A stretch of DNA of 34,678 nt from an uncultured Lachnospiraceae bacterium (lineage in GTDB: Bacteria > Bacillota > Clostridia > Lachnospirales > Lachnospiraceae): the NCBI GenBank assembly GCA_947626915.1, contig CANQUA010000035.1, positions 1-34,678 of the forward strand. The letters run 5' to 3'. Below the pieces are notes generated by a model that saw only the letters and a list, made by a program, of their open reading frames with translations, searched no databases and was not told the origin of the DNA. This document shows, in pieces, positions 16,740-26,773 of the stretch. The position numbers and the translations under genes were made by a program. Numbering within the stretch: the first letter of the stretch is position 1; every line of letters begins with the position of its first letter.

Positions 16740-18398
16740 TCAGTCTGCCAGCACGGCTCCCTTGTCCGCCGAGGTCACCAGCTCGCGGTACCGTTTCAGA
16801 TATCCGCTCACTTCTTTCGTCTTCGGCGTCCAGTTCGCGCGGCGGCGGGCCAGCTCTTCATCGGAAACCAGCATATTGATGGTATTGGCGTTGATATCGA
16901 TGGAAATGATATCGCCCTCCTCCACCAGACCGATGGGTCCGCCTGCGGCCGCCTCCGGGCACACATGGCCGATGGACGCGCCGCGGGACGCGCCGGAAAA
17001 CCGTCCGTCCGTGATCAGCGCCACGGAAGAGCCCAGGCCCATACCGGCGATGGCGGAGGTCGGATTCAGCATTTCTCTCATGCCCGGTCCGCCCTTCGGT
17101 CCCTCGTAACGGATCACAACCACGTCGCCTGCCACGATCTTTCCGCCCTTGATCGCCGCGATGGCGTCCTCCTCGCAGTCAAATACCCTGGCCGGTCCCT
17201 CGTGCTTCAGCATCTCGGGAACCACGGCGGAGCGCTTCACCACGCAGGAATCGGGGGCCAGATTGCCCCGCAGCACAGCGATGCCGCCTGTAGCGGAATA
17301 GGGATGGTCCACGGTCCGGATCACTTCGGGGTTCCGGTTGACCGCGTTTTTAATGTTCTCGCCTACCGTCTTCCCCGTCACCGTCATGCAGTTCAGATCC
17401 AGAAGCCCCAGCTTGCTGATCTCTTTCATGACCGCGTAGATGCCGCCTGCCTCGTTCAGGTCCTCCATGTAGGTGGGACCCGCAGGGGCCAGATGGCACA
17501 GGTTCGGCGTTTTGGCGCTGATCTCATTGGCAATATCCACGTTGATCTCCACGCCCGCCTCATGGGCGATGGCCGGCAGATGGAGCATACTGTTGGTGCT
17601 GCAGCCCAGGGCCATGTCCATGGTCAGAGCGTTGCGGAACGCAGCCTCGGTCATAATGTCCCGCGGGCAGATGTTTTTCTCCAGCAGCTTCATGACCGTC
17701 ATGCCCGCGTGCTTCGCCAGGCGCAGTCGCTCGGAATACACTGCCGGAATCGTGCCGTTGCCCTGCAGGCCCATCCCCAGGACCTCCGTCAGGCAGTTCA
17801 TGCTGTTGGCCGTATACATGCCGGAGCAGGAACCGCAGGTAGGGCAGACCTTATTGGCAAAATCCTCCACATCTTCCTCGCTCATCGTCCCCGCGGCGTA
17901 AGCGCCCACCGCCTCGAACATGCTGGAAAGGCTCCGCTTCTGGCCCTTCACATGACCGGCCAGCATGGGGCCGCCGCTGACAAAGACCGTAGGAATATTC
18001 AGACGGGCCGCCGCCATCAGAAGGCCGGGCACGTTTTTATCGCAGTTGGGAATCATGACCAGCGCGTCAAACTGATGCGCCAGGGCCATGCATTCCGTAG
18101 AATCGGCGATCAGGTCCCTCGTCACCAGCGAATATTTCATCCCCACATGTCCCATGGCAATGCCGTCGCAGACCGCGATCGCCGGGAATACGATGGGAGT
18201 TCCTCCCGCCATGGCCACGCCCTGCTTGACCGCCTCGACGATCTTGTCCAGGTGCATGTGGCCGGGAACGATCTCATTATAGGAGCTGACGACGCCGACC
18301 AATGGCCGCGCCAGTTCTTCCTCCGTCAGCCCCAGCGCCCTGAACAGGGAGCGGGCCGGCGCCTGCTGCATACCGGATTTTGCGTTATCGCTTCTCAT
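16740..18398 (-). CDS. ilvD: Dihydroxy-acid dehydratase
   Basis: This enzyme dehydrates dihydroxyacids to 2-keto acids in branched-chain amino acid synthesis. The 552-residue protein has cluster cysteines C119 in NCDKNVPG and C191 in [17 protein letters not shown]. At the N-terminal site where [2Fe-2S] members have Cys, it reads [10 protein letters not shown], so it belongs to the oxygen-sensitive [4Fe-4S] class, as expected for an anaerobe. GGAGG precedes the ATG. leuB lies 107 bases upstream, and ilvB follows. Confidence 0.96.
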   Translation of the reverse strand: MRSDNAKSGMQQAPARSLFRALGLTEEELARPLVGVVSSYNEIVPGHMHLDKIVEAVKQGVAMAGGTPIVFPAIAVCDGIAMGHVGMKYSLVTRDLIADSTECMALAHQFDALVMIPNCDKNVPGLLMAAARLNIPTVFVSGGPMLAGHVKGQKRSLSSMFEAVGAYAAGTMSEEDVEDFANKVCPTCGSCSGMYTANSMNCLTEVLGMGLQGNGTIPAVYSERLRLAKHAGMTVMKLLEKNICPRDIMTEAAFRNALTMDMALGCSTNSMLHLPAIAHEAGVEINVDIANEISAKTPNLCHLAPAGPTYMEDLNEAGGIYAVMKEISKLGLLDLNCMTVTGKTVGENIKNAVNRNPEVIRTVDHPYSATGGIAVLRGNLAPDSCVVKRSAVVPEMLKHEGPARVFDCEEDAIAAIKGGKIVAGDVVVIRYEGPKGGPGMREMLNPTSAIAGMGLGSSVALITDGRFSGASRGASIGHVCPEAAAGGPIGLVEEGDIISIDINANTINMLVSDEELARRRANWTPKTKEVSGYLKRYRELVTSADKGAVLAD

Positions 18399-18505
18399 GA
18401 TAAAATTCCTCCTTCAAAATAGATCGGGAATGCTGCTGCAAAATATCCACGGCAGCTCCCCCAGGTCTCGATCAGAATCATTTTTAAAAATCCCCGGCCA
18501 TCTCC

Positions 18506-19591
18506 TTATCCGATCCTCTCCGCGATCCGGTCGCCCATCTCCGTGGTGCTGACCTTCACGCAGCCCTCCGAATAAATGTCCCCCGTACGGTAGCCCTCCG
18601 TGAGAACCTGCTGCACCGCATTCTCCACGGCGGCCGCCTCCGCGTCCAGATCGAACGAATAGCGGAGCATCATGGCCGCCGACAGGATCGTCGCGATCGG
18701 ATTGGCGATATTTTTACCGGCAATATCGGGCGCGGAGCCATGGCTGGGCTCATACAGACCGAATTTGCTCTCGTTCAGACTGGCGCTGGACAACATCCCG
18801 ATGGAGCCGGTGATCATACTGGCCTCGTCGGAAAGGATATCGCCGAACATATTTTCCGTCAGGACCACATCGAACTGGCCGGGATTCATGACCAGCTGCA
18901 TCGCACAGTTGTCCACCAGCATATGGTTCAGCGTCACCTCCGGATAATCCTTCGCTACTTCCTCGACGACCTTCCTCCAGAGCCGGGAGGAATCCAGAAC
19001 GTTGGCCTTGTCCACGCTGGTCACTTTTTTGCGCCGCTTCATCGCGATATCAAACGCTTTCACGGCAATGCGGCGGATCTCATTTTCACTGTAGATCAGC
19101 GTATCGACGGCCGTCGTCACACCGTTGATCTCTTTGGTGTACCGCTCGCCGAAATACAGTCCGCCGGTCAGCTCCCGCATGATCACCATGTCGAAGCCGT
19201 CGCCGATGACCTCTTTTTTCAGCGGGCAGGCCTCCTCCAGTTCCTTATAGAGGCGGGCGGGGCGCATATTGGCAAACAGGCCCAGGCCCTTGCGGATCGC
19301 CAGCAGTCCCGCTTCCGGTCTCAGATTCGGAGCTATGGCGTACCAGCGGGAATTGCCCACATCGCCGCCTACAGCGCCCAGCAATACCGCGTCAGCCGCC
19401 TTCGCTGTCGCCAGCGCTTCCTCCGTCAGCGGCACGCCGTATTTGTCAATGGAGCAGCCGCCCATCAATATCTCCGTATATTCCATGGTGTGCCCGAAAA
19501 TGCGGCCCACCCGGTCCAGCACCTTGCAGGCTTCTCTCACGATCTCCGGCCCGATCCCGTCTCCCGGAATCGTCACAATCTTCAAATTCAT
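18506..19591 (-). CDS. leuB: 3-Isopropylmalate dehydrogenase
   Basis: This enzyme oxidises and decarboxylates 3-isopropylmalate in leucine synthesis. The 361-residue protein begins with [13 protein letters not shown], has the [11 protein letters not shown] segment in the middle and the [14 protein letters not shown] motif near residue 280, all typical of LeuB rather than isocitrate dehydrogenase. GGGAGAG precedes the ATG. It is the first gene of a leuB-ilvD-ilvB-serC-serA unit with a near-consensus promoter about 75 bases upstream. leuA, leuC and leuD are not nearby. Confidence 0.96.
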   Translation of the reverse strand: MNLKIVTIPGDGIGPEIVREACKVLDRVGRIFGHTMEYTEILMGGCSIDKYGVPLTEEALATAKAADAVLLGAVGGDVGNSRWYAIAPNLRPEAGLLAIRKGLGLFANMRPARLYKELEEACPLKKEVIGDGFDMVIMRELTGGLYFGERYTKEINGVTTAVDTLIYSENEIRRIAVKAFDIAMKRRKKVTSVDKANVLDSSRLWRKVVEEVAKDYPEVTLNHMLVDNCAMQLVMNPGQFDVVLTENMFGDILSDEASMITGSIGMLSSASLNESKFGLYEPSHGSAPDIAGKNIANPIATILSAAMMLRYSFDLDAEAAAVENAVQQVLTEGYRTGDIYSEGCVKVSTTEMGDRIAERIG

Positions 19592-19666
19592 GTCCGTTTC
19601 TCTCCCCTGTCCGCTTCGATTTCAGTATTTCAGACGAAATATTCCGTCTTTTTACCGTTTCTTATC

Positions 19667-19695
19667 ATCATATATGATTTAAACCAATATTTCAA
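19667..19695 (-). promoter_or_regulatory. Near-consensus sigma-A promoter for leuB operon
   Basis: TTGAAA (19690-19695), a 17-base spacer and TATGAT (19667-19672) read on the minus strand. Two small dyads lie just upstream: TCCAAA-CATA-TTTGGA (19714-19729) and GGAAT-TT-ATTCC (19727-19738). They are possible operator sites. The leader is too short for a T-box. Confidence 0.7.
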
Positions 19696-19794
19696 TATCC
19701 GCCGAAAAATTCGTCCAAACATATTTGGAATTTATTCCATAACCTGGAGTTATAAAATATTCCTTTTCCAATCCTATCCTGACCCTCCGGCGCG

Positions 19795-21165
19795 TTATAT
19801 CTTGATCTGCGTCCACTTTCCCGAACGGAACCGCCACCTGGTCAGCAGGAAACGGCACAGCTGATCGCTGACGACGCCGAGCCAGATCCCGATCAGCCCC
19901 AGGCCAAAGGTATAGCAGAACAGATACGAGCTGATCGTCCTGACGAACGTGACGCTGAACGTCGAGACGATCGTGGTAAACCGCACATCGCCCGCGCCCC
20001 GCAGGCATCCCATATAGACCACCTGGGGAACCTGCAGGAGTACGATCACGATAATGACCCGCATGATCTCCACGCCCATGGCGACGATATGCGGTTCCTT
20101 AAAATACAGGCTGAACAGGAAACCGCCGCCCGCCAGATAGAGCACCGCCAAAATCCCGGAAATCACATTTCCGATGCGCTGGCAGATAAAACCGTATAAT
20201 TTCGCCAGATCCGGCTTCTCCTCGCCCAGACTCCGGCCGATCAGCGCCACCGCCGCCACCTGCATTCCGTCTCCAAACGAAAAAGACAGGCTCATGACGT
20301 TCATCCCCACCTGGTGCGCCGCAAAAGCGTCCGTGCCCAGCCTGGCCGTCATGACCGCCGTGGACATGAAGCCGATCCGCAGAAGGATCTGTTCCAGGAA
20401 AATATTGGAACCAATGTGCATCATGCCAATCAGCGGTTCCATCCGGAAACGGATCCGGTTTTTAATCATATACGGAATGCTGACGAAACTGTCTTTGGGG
20501 CACAGGGACAGAATACTCATGGCACAGGCCACCACGGTTCCGAATACCGTGGCAATAGCCGCGCCCCGGATGCCCAGCCGCGGGAATCCCAGATTGCCGC
20601 CGATCAGCAGATAATTGCCGATCATATTCAGCACGTTGGAGGTCACATTGGTGCGCATCGCGATTTTGGTGCGGCCCGCTCCCCGCTGCGCCGCGTTGAT
20701 GACCAGTGAAATGATATTGAACATCATGCCGCCCATGATGATCTGAAAATAAGCGACCGCCCCTTCGTGGGTATCCTCCGCCGAGCCGCACAGGCGTATG
20801 ATCGGATCCGCGAAAATCACGCAGATCAAACTGATCACCGTTCCCGCGGCGACCACAAAGACCAGGGCCGCCAGAAGCGTCTGGTTCGCGCCGTACCGGT
20901 CCTGCTGCCCTTTCCGCCGCGCCACGATCGCGGACACGGCCACGTTGGTGGCGATAAAGATCGCCAGGCCGATGAATTTGGGCTGTGTCGTAAGCCCTAC
21001 CGCCGCCACCGCGTAAGCCCCGATGGTGCTGACCATCAGCGAATCGATCATACCCGCCAGCGCCACAAAAAAGGACTCCAGAACCGCGGGCCACGCCATT
21101 TGAACGCTTTCATATATATAGGAACGATTCTCTTTCAAAAAACCGCTGATCCTGCCCATAACCAT
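19795..21165 (-). CDS. MATE-family efflux transporter
   Basis: This 456-residue membrane protein has about twelve predicted helices. The N-terminal AWPAVLESFFVALAGMIDS stretch and the repeated half in the middle, IGSNIFLEQILLRIGF, match the two-fold MATE fold. It should export cationic compounds by Na+ or H+ antiport. The start could also be the ATG two codons later (21159); neither has a strong ribosome site. It lies just upstream of leuB on the same strand but is separated from it by 203 bases and a good promoter, so it is probably a separate unit. Confidence 0.88.
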   Translation of the reverse strand: MVMGRISGFLKENRSYIYESVQMAWPAVLESFFVALAGMIDSLMVSTIGAYAVAAVGLTTQPKFIGLAIFIATNVAVSAIVARRKGQQDRYGANQTLLAALVFVVAAGTVISLICVIFADPIIRLCGSAEDTHEGAVAYFQIIMGGMMFNIISLVINAAQRGAGRTKIAMRTNVTSNVLNMIGNYLLIGGNLGFPRLGIRGAAIATVFGTVVACAMSILSLCPKDSFVSIPYMIKNRIRFRMEPLIGMMHIGSNIFLEQILLRIGFMSTAVMTARLGTDAFAAHQVGMNVMSLSFSFGDGMQVAAVALIGRSLGEEKPDLAKLYGFICQRIGNVISGILAVLYLAGGGFLFSLYFKEPHIVAMGVEIMRVIIVIVLLQVPQVVYMGCLRGAGDVRFTTIVSTFSVTFVRTISSYLFCYTFGLGLIGIWLGVVSDQLCRFLLTRWRFRSGKWTQIKI

Positions 21166-21269
21166 TTTCCGTCCATTTCTTCAACCAAACCCTAAACCTA
21201 CCAAAAACATATGCCCGCCGCCGGGAAACGTGACGCCGCTGCCGGTTTCGGGACACCTGCCGCCCTTTT

Positions 21270-21305
21270 CCTTCCCGCAGGCTTACTCCTTCCCGCAGGC
21301 TTACT
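21270..21305. repeat. Perfect 18-bp tandem duplication
   Basis: CCTTCCCGCAGGCTTACT occurs twice head to tail in the MATE-yajC intergenic region. No further copies were seen. Confidence 0.85.
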
Positions 21306-21320
21306 GCGCCGGACTTTCCC

Positions 21321-21358
21321 AAAAAAGAAAACGCCGGGGGAAACACACAGCCCCCCGG
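21321..21358 (-). terminator. Terminator after yajC
   Basis: CCGGGGG and CCCCCGG form a GC stem with an 11-base loop. On the minus strand it is followed by CGTTTTCTTTTTT. It ends the scfA-scfB-secDF-tgt-yajC run. Confidence 0.8.
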
Positions 21359-21375
21359 TCGTTATGCTCCTGTTC

Positions 21376-21675
21376 TTATGACTCCGGTTTTTCCACCTGC
21401 ACGATCGCTGATTTCTGCATCGGGATACGGCAGTATTTGTTGCCGAACTCGATGATCACGGTGTCGTCGGTCATATCGATGACCACCCCGTAGAAACCGC
21501 TGGACGTAAGTACATTGTCGCCTACCGCCACGCTGGCCAGCAGCTCCTGCATCCGCTTCTTCTCTTTCTGCTGGGGACGGATTGCGATGAAGTACATCAT
21601 ACCGATCAGAAACGCCGCGTAAATCAGCCAGAATCCCAGACCGCCCGCGCCGCCTGTCGCCGTCATTGTCAACAT
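21376..21675 (-). CDS. yajC: Preprotein translocase accessory subunit YajC
   Basis: This 99-residue protein has one membrane helix near the N terminus (about 14-31), followed by IRPQQKEKKR, the YajC signature, and a small soluble domain with GDNVLTSSGFYGVV. YajC binds SecDF and assists the Sec translocon. The ATG at 21673-21675 has AAGGAGG upstream; the longer open frame adds an unrelated N-terminal extension. It is the last gene of the operon, 113 bases after tgt. Confidence 0.95.
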   Translation of the reverse strand: MLTMTATGGAGGLGFWLIYAAFLIGMMYFIAIRPQQKEKKRMQELLASVAVGDNVLTSSGFYGVVIDMTDDTVIIEFGNKYCRIPMQKSAIVQVEKPES

Positions 21676-21788
21676 AATTTTTCCTCCTTCACTTGTCATC
21701 CGATTGCTGTTCCGATCCTCCGTACACGCGGACAGCGCCGGTCCGCCGTCTACCATACCGCCATCCCATCCAGATCCGGCCGCTGCGT

Positions 21789-22940
21789 CTATTCCGCCTG
21801 GCTCGGATCTTTGGACTGCATAAGCCCCGCCAGTTTCCCTGCTTTATAATCCGCGTAACGATGCTCCTCGATGGCCGTCCGTATCTCTTCCATCATTTTA
21901 TTATAAAAATACAAATTATGCAATACACATAATCTCATGCCCAGCATTTCTTTTGCTTTCAGCAAATGCCGGATATAGGCCCTGCTGTAAGACCGGCAGG
22001 CCGGACAGCCGCAGCCCTCCTCGATCGGCCGGGCGTCCAGTTCGTATTTCTGATTAAACAGGTTCAGCTTCCCATGGTTCGTATATACATGGCCGTGCCG
22101 CCCGTTTCTGCTGGGATAAACGCAGTCGAAGAAATCCACGCCCCGCTCCACGGATTCCAGGATGTTGGCCGGCGTCCCGACCCCCATCAGGTACGTGGGC
22201 TTGTTCTCCGGCAGGTACGGCACCGTCTCGTCCAGGATATGATACATCTCCGCGTGGCTCTCTCCCACCGCCAGGCCGCCGATCGCGTAACCGTCCAGGT
22301 CCATCCCCGAAATCTGCTTCGCATGGGCGATGCGGATATCCTCAAAGGTTCCGCCCTGATTGATCCCGAACAGAAGCTGCTCCCGGTTGATCGTATCCGG
22401 CAGGCTGTTCAGCCGCTCCATCTCCCGCTTGCACCGTTCCAGCCACCGGCTGGTGCGGTCTACAGAATTCTGCATATACTCCCGCGTAGCCGGATGAGGC
22501 GGGCACTCGTCGAACGCCATCGCGATCGTGGAACCCAGATTGGACTGGATCTGCATGCTCTCCTCCGGCCCCATGAAGATCTTCCTGCCGTCGATATGAG
22601 AGTTGAAATAGACGCCCTCTTCCTTGATCCTGCGCATCTCCGCCAGCGAAAATACCTGGAAGCCGCCGGAATCGGTGAGGATCGGCCGGTCCCAGTTCAT
22701 AAACCGGTGCAGTCCGCCAAACTCCCGGATCAGCCTGTCGCCTGTGCGCACATGGAGATGGTAGGTATTGGACAGCTCCACCTGCGTCCCGATCTGCCGC
22801 AGATCGTCGGTAGAAACGGCGCCCTTGATCGCCCCTACGGTCCCCACATTCATAAATACCGGAGTCTGGATCGTGCCGTGGACGGTCGTTACCTCCGCCC
22901 GTTTGGCACGTCCATCCTTCGTGATCAGTTGATATCTCAT
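21789..22940 (-). CDS. tgt: tRNA-guanine transglycosylase
   Basis: This enzyme exchanges guanine-34 for preQ1 (or queuine) in tRNAs with GUN anticodons. The 383-residue protein has D90 in LTDSGGFQ, nucleophile D272 in FFDCVYPSRNGRHG, and zinc ligands C310, C312, C315 and H341 in GCGCPAC and LHN. No strong ribosome site precedes the ATG, so translation may depend on the upstream secDF (92 bases). No queA or ruv genes are next to it, unlike the common queA-tgt-yajC order. Confidence 0.96.
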   Translation of the reverse strand: MRYQLITKDGRAKRAEVTTVHGTIQTPVFMNVGTVGAIKGAVSTDDLRQIGTQVELSNTYHLHVRTGDRLIREFGGLHRFMNWDRPILTDSGGFQVFSLAEMRRIKEEGVYFNSHIDGRKIFMGPEESMQIQSNLGSTIAMAFDECPPHPATREYMQNSVDRTSRWLERCKREMERLNSLPDTINREQLLFGINQGGTFEDIRIAHAKQISGMDLDGYAIGGLAVGESHAEMYHILDETVPYLPENKPTYLMGVGTPANILESVERGVDFFDCVYPSRNGRHGHVYTNHGKLNLFNQKYELDARPIEEGCGCPACRSYSRAYIRHLLKAKEMLGMRLCVLHNLYFYNKMMEEIRTAIEEHRYADYKAGKLAGLMQSKDPSQAE

Positions 22941-23032
22941 GCTAATATTGTCTGCTTTCTGTGGCCGGCAGGCCCCGCCCGCCGGCTTGCGATTCCGCTC
23001 TCCGCCGCGCCTTCAAACTCCTGTCAGAGGCG

Positions 23033-25216
23033 TTAGTTTTCCGCTTTTTTCGTCTGGTTCACGGCCTTTTCCTTCTTGGCCGCGCCGCCGGATTTTGCCG
23101 TTTTCTTATGGATGGTCATCACATACCACAACGCGCCCGTGATACATACGGAAGAATACGTACCGCAGATGATGCCGACCATCAGCGGCAGCGTAAACTC
23201 GCGGATGGAGCTGACGCCCAGGATGAACAGCACGAAGACCATGACGAACGTGGTCAGCGACGTATTGATGCTCCTGGTGAACGTCTGGGTAATACTGCTG
23301 TTTACCACATCCTCCAGGGTCTGCTTGTTGGTCCTCAGGCGCAGGTTCTCACGGATACGGTCGAAAATAACGATCGTCGCATTGATGGAGTAACCTACGA
23401 TGGTCAGCATGCAGGCGATGAACGTGGAGCCCACGGACCACCTGGCCGCCGCATAGAAGGTCAGCACCACCAGCACGTCATGCACCAGGGCCGCCACGGC
23501 GCTGGTCGCAAAACGGATATCCTTAAACCGGAACCAGATATAAAGCAGCATCAGGATCGTCGCCACGATCACCGCCACGATCGCATCCTGCTTCATTTCC
23601 GCACTGATCGCGCCGGAAATATTCTCTGTCGTGATCGTCTCGCTGTCTACGCCGAAGTTCTCCACCAGAGCGTCTTCCATCGCTTTCCTCTGCTCGACGT
23701 CCAGCGTCTGAGTGCGGAAGATCACCTCCGTCGTTCCGGCGACTTTCTGCTGCTGGATGTCCACAACGCCCGTCGCTTCCCGGATCACCGGCAGCACCTG
23801 GCTGTCGATCTCCTCCAGGCTCATGTCCGCATTAAACGTCACATTGGTGGAAGTGCCGCCCTTGAAATCCATGCCCCAGTTGAGTGCGCCGTTTCCGGTT
23901 GCTGCGCCGCCGATCATGACTGCCCAGCCCGCTACGATAGCTGCGATGGAAATGATAAAGCAAACTTTCCTCTTGCCCAGGAAATCGATCGGCGCCTTGT
24001 CTTTCTTGACGCCATAGAATTTCGCATCCTGGAAGCCCAGCTCATACAGCGCGTAAAGCGTCGCCCTGGTAACGAAAAGCGCCGTGACCATCGACAAAAC
24101 GATACCGATCGCCAATGTCGTCGCGAAGCCCTTCACCGTACCGGAACCGCGCAGGAACAGCACCGCCGCGGCGATCAGCGTCGTCACGTTGCCGTCCACG
24201 ATCGCGGACAGCGCCTTGCTGAAGCCGGTCTTGATCGCAGAGCGGACCGTCTTGCCTACGCCGATCTCCTCTTTGATACGGGTGAAAATGATCACGTTGG
24301 CGTCCACGGCCATACCAATGGACAGGATGATACCTGCGATGCCGGGCAGCGTCAGCGTCACTTCAAACGCCGACAGAAGGATCATCTCCAGGCCCGCGTA
24401 CAGTCCCAGGGCGATCACGGATGCCAGACCCGGGATCCGGTAAACAACGATCATAAACACCGCGATGATCACGAAACCGATCAGCGCCGCCAGCAGGCTG
24501 GTCCGGATCGCGTCCTGACCCAGTCTCGCGCCGACTACCTGCGAACGCAGCTCCTCCAGCTCCAGAGACAGGGAACCGATGCGGATCGTAGCCGCCAGGT
24601 TCTGCGCCGCCTCATACGTGCCCATCCCCTCGATGTAGCACTCGCCGCCTGTGATCGCGGTCTGCACGGTCGGATAGGAAACGATCTGATCATCATAAAT
24701 AATGTAGATGATATTGCCGACATTGGCCGCTGTCGCCTCCGCAAACGCGGTCGTCCCCTCTTCATTAAAGGCCAGGCTCACGATATAATCATCCAGGCCT
24801 GTCGTCTGGTCCTTCATGATGCCGGCCTCGGCCCGAACCACCTGATCGCCGGTCAGGATCACATTGCCCTCCGGATCTATGAACATCAGGGAACCAGGCT
24901 TGCCCAGCTCCTCCAGGATCTCATTGGCATCCGAAACGCCGGGAATGTCAATATTGATGCGGTTGCCGCCTTCCTGATAGACTTCCGCCTCGGTGCTGTA
25001 ATTCTGCACCCTCTGCTGCAGCTTGTAGATCGTGTCCGACATGTCCGTATCCGACGGATTATCGATCACCGTCCGGTAAGTAATACTGACGCCGCCGGCC
25101 AGATCCAGTCCCAGCTTGATATCGTCTGCCGTGTCGAAGCCGAACCAGCCGAACAGCCCGACACAAAACAGGACGATCAGCAATTTGATCAGACCTTTTC
25201 CTTTTCCACTTTTCAT
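23033..25216 (-). CDS. secDF: Fused SecD/SecF protein-export subunit
   Basis: This 727-residue membrane protein carries both halves. The SecD part (about 1-400) has the D1 motif LGLDLAGGV near residue 35 and a compact periplasmic-type domain. The SecF part (from about 410) has GMDFKGGTS and a second set of six helices. It uses the proton gradient to pull secreted proteins across the membrane. Its SecD extracytoplasmic domain looks short compared with E. coli SecD, as in Firmicutes. AGGAG precedes the ATG. It follows scfB by 34 bases and is cotranscribed with yajC. Confidence 0.95.
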   Translation of the reverse strand: MKSGKGKGLIKLLIVLFCVGLFGWFGFDTADDIKLGLDLAGGVSITYRTVIDNPSDTDMSDTIYKLQQRVQNYSTEAEVYQEGGNRINIDIPGVSDANEILEELGKPGSLMFIDPEGNVILTGDQVVRAEAGIMKDQTTGLDDYIVSLAFNEEGTTAFAEATAANVGNIIYIIYDDQIVSYPTVQTAITGGECYIEGMGTYEAAQNLAATIRIGSLSLELEELRSQVVGARLGQDAIRTSLLAALIGFVIIAVFMIVVYRIPGLASVIALGLYAGLEMILLSAFEVTLTLPGIAGIILSIGMAVDANVIIFTRIKEEIGVGKTVRSAIKTGFSKALSAIVDGNVTTLIAAAVLFLRGSGTVKGFATTLAIGIVLSMVTALFVTRATLYALYELGFQDAKFYGVKKDKAPIDFLGKRKVCFIISIAAIVAGWAVMIGGAATGNGALNWGMDFKGGTSTNVTFNADMSLEEIDSQVLPVIREATGVVDIQQQKVAGTTEVIFRTQTLDVEQRKAMEDALVENFGVDSETITTENISGAISAEMKQDAIVAVIVATILMLLYIWFRFKDIRFATSAVAALVHDVLVVLTFYAAARWSVGSTFIACMLTIVGYSINATIVIFDRIRENLRLRTNKQTLEDVVNSSITQTFTRSINTSLTTFVMVFVLFILGVSSIREFTLPLMVGIICGTYSSVCITGALWYVMTIHKKTAKSGGAAKKEKAVNQTKKAEN

Positions 25217-25250
25217 CTTCTTTTATCTCCTTTGCTTATAATGCTCCTTT

Positions 25251-26654
25251 TCAATTATCCTCTGCCAGAGCCGCCTTGATCATGATCGAACACTCGATCC
25301 GCTTCTTCTGCATCTCGCAGCCAATGTCATAAGCCCCCGTAATGGAACCGCCGTAATGGTAGGCGTTGGCCGCACAGCCGCCGCTGCAGTAGAATCTGGC
25401 AAAGCAATCGCGGCACTTTTCTTTGGCGTAAACATTGCAAAGCTTAAACTCATCCCGGACCTCGGTATTGGTAATCCCCTCGTCCACATTTCCCAGCAGG
25501 AACTCTTCCTGGCCAACAAACTGATGGCACGGATACAGATCCCCCCACGGCGTCACCGCCAGATATTCGGTGCCGGAGCCGCAGCCCGACAACCGCTTCG
25601 CCACGCAGGGGCCCTGGTTCAGATCGATCATAAAATGAAAGAAATTAAAACCGCGCCCCTCTTTCTTCCTCTTAATATACTCCGCCGCCAGCCGGTCATA
25701 CTCGGCCAGGATCTGCGGAATATCCTCCGGCTGCAGCGCATAAGGCTCGTCCGGCGAAGCTACCACCGGCTCGATCGACATCTGCTTAAAACCCAGATCC
25801 GCAAAATGAAGCACATCGCTGGCAAAATCCAGATTGTACCTGGTAAATGTCCCGCGGACATAATAATTCATCTGCCCGCGGCTCTCCGCAAACTTCTGGA
25901 ATTTCGGAACGATCAGATCGTAGCTGCCCGCCCCTTTACGGAACGGACGCATCCGGTCGTTGACCTCTTTCCGCCCGTCCAGACTCAGAACCACATTGCT
26001 CATCTCACGGTTGCAGAACTCCATGATCTCATCATTCAGCAGCACGCCGTTGGTCGTCAGCGTGAAACGAAATTTCTTGCCGCGGATCTCCTCCTGGGAA
26101 CGGCCGTACTCCACCAGCTGCTTCACGACCTCCCAGTTCATCAGCGGCTCCCCGCCGAAGAAATCCACCTCCAGATGCCGGCGGCTCCCGGAATTGGCAA
26201 TCAGGAAATCCAGCGCCTTCTTTCCCACCTCAAAGCTCATCAGGGCACGGCGGCCATGGTATTCCCCCTCTTCCGCGAAGCAGTACCGGCAGGCCAGATT
26301 ACAGTCATGGGCAATATGGAGACACAGCGCTTTTACCACGGTCTTCCGCTTCCTGAAATCCAGCACATAATCCCGGTATACGTCCTTCGTAAACAGCTCC
26401 CCGGCATCGATCAGTTCCTGGATGTCCGACATCGCGTCATCGATATCCTGCGCACTGTAGCCGCATTCCCCGGCCAGCCGCTGCCGCACCTCCGCCGCCA
26501 GCTCCCCGGGAACCGGCCCGGGCTCGTCCATCTCCGGCAGCTTCTCCGCCAGAAACGCCACGGCGTCGTACACCGTATCGTCCACCACATGGACCGCTCC
26601 GCTGTTGACATCCATGACGATATCATAACCATTATTTTTATACTGATGAATCAC
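25251..26654 (-). CDS. scfB: Radical SAM/SPASM maturase of SCIFF peptide
   Basis: This 467-residue enzyme installs thioether cross-links on the SCIFF peptide. The radical-SAM cluster is C118, C122 and C125 in HDCNLACRYCF, and EVDFFGGEPLMNW follows as the SAM-binding motif. A SPASM region with many Cys spans about residues 340-455 (WGDLYPCHQF, CRDCFARFYCSGGC). Residues 1-95 look like a peptide-recognition domain. The start codon is GTG at 26652-26654 with AGGAG upstream. The precursor gene lies 119 bases upstream and secDF 34 bases downstream, the standard clostridial arrangement. Confidence 0.95.
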   Translation of the reverse strand: MIHQYKNNGYDIVMDVNSGAVHVVDDTVYDAVAFLAEKLPEMDEPGPVPGELAAEVRQRLAGECGYSAQDIDDAMSDIQELIDAGELFTKDVYRDYVLDFRKRKTVVKALCLHIAHDCNLACRYCFAEEGEYHGRRALMSFEVGKKALDFLIANSGSRRHLEVDFFGGEPLMNWEVVKQLVEYGRSQEEIRGKKFRFTLTTNGVLLNDEIMEFCNREMSNVVLSLDGRKEVNDRMRPFRKGAGSYDLIVPKFQKFAESRGQMNYYVRGTFTRYNLDFASDVLHFADLGFKQMSIEPVVASPDEPYALQPEDIPQILAEYDRLAAEYIKRKKEGRGFNFFHFMIDLNQGPCVAKRLSGCGSGTEYLAVTPWGDLYPCHQFVGQEEFLLGNVDEGITNTEVRDEFKLCNVYAKEKCRDCFARFYCSGGCAANAYHYGGSITGAYDIGCEMQKKRIECSIMIKAALAEDN

Positions 26655-26710
26655 ACTTATCTCCTTACCAAAAAGCGGGCGCAGCCGTCTTCCCCTGCAG
26701 CATTACAAGC

Positions 26711-26744
26711 AAAAACGCCCCTACAATCATAAGGACCGTAGGGG
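26711..26744 (-). terminator. Hairpin terminator between scfA and scfB
   Basis: CCCCTAC / GTAGGGG arms with a 13-base loop are followed by CGTTTTTG on the minus strand. It should let the short peptide message be made in excess over the maturase. Confidence 0.7.
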
Positions 26745-26773
26745 TTCCTTGCGCTCGCATATTCGTCTTACGT

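Noticed and set aside
16965-18422. Plus-strand open frame of 485 codons opposite ilvD
   Set aside because: Antisense shadow of a highly conserved gene; no recognisable motif.
18421-18505. Second MITE copy between ilvD and leuB
   Set aside because: Only a 15-base piece (GCTGCTGCAAAATAT) is shared; no second terminal repeat is present, so a full element cannot be supported.
22961-25279. Plus-strand open frame of 772 codons opposite secDF
   Set aside because: Arg/His/Asp-rich nonsense with no domain; it is the antisense shadow of secDF in GC-rich DNA. No ribosome site or promoter supports it.
25356-26732. Plus-strand open frame of 458 codons opposite scfB
   Set aside because: Antisense shadow; the minus frame has the radical-SAM and SPASM cysteines.
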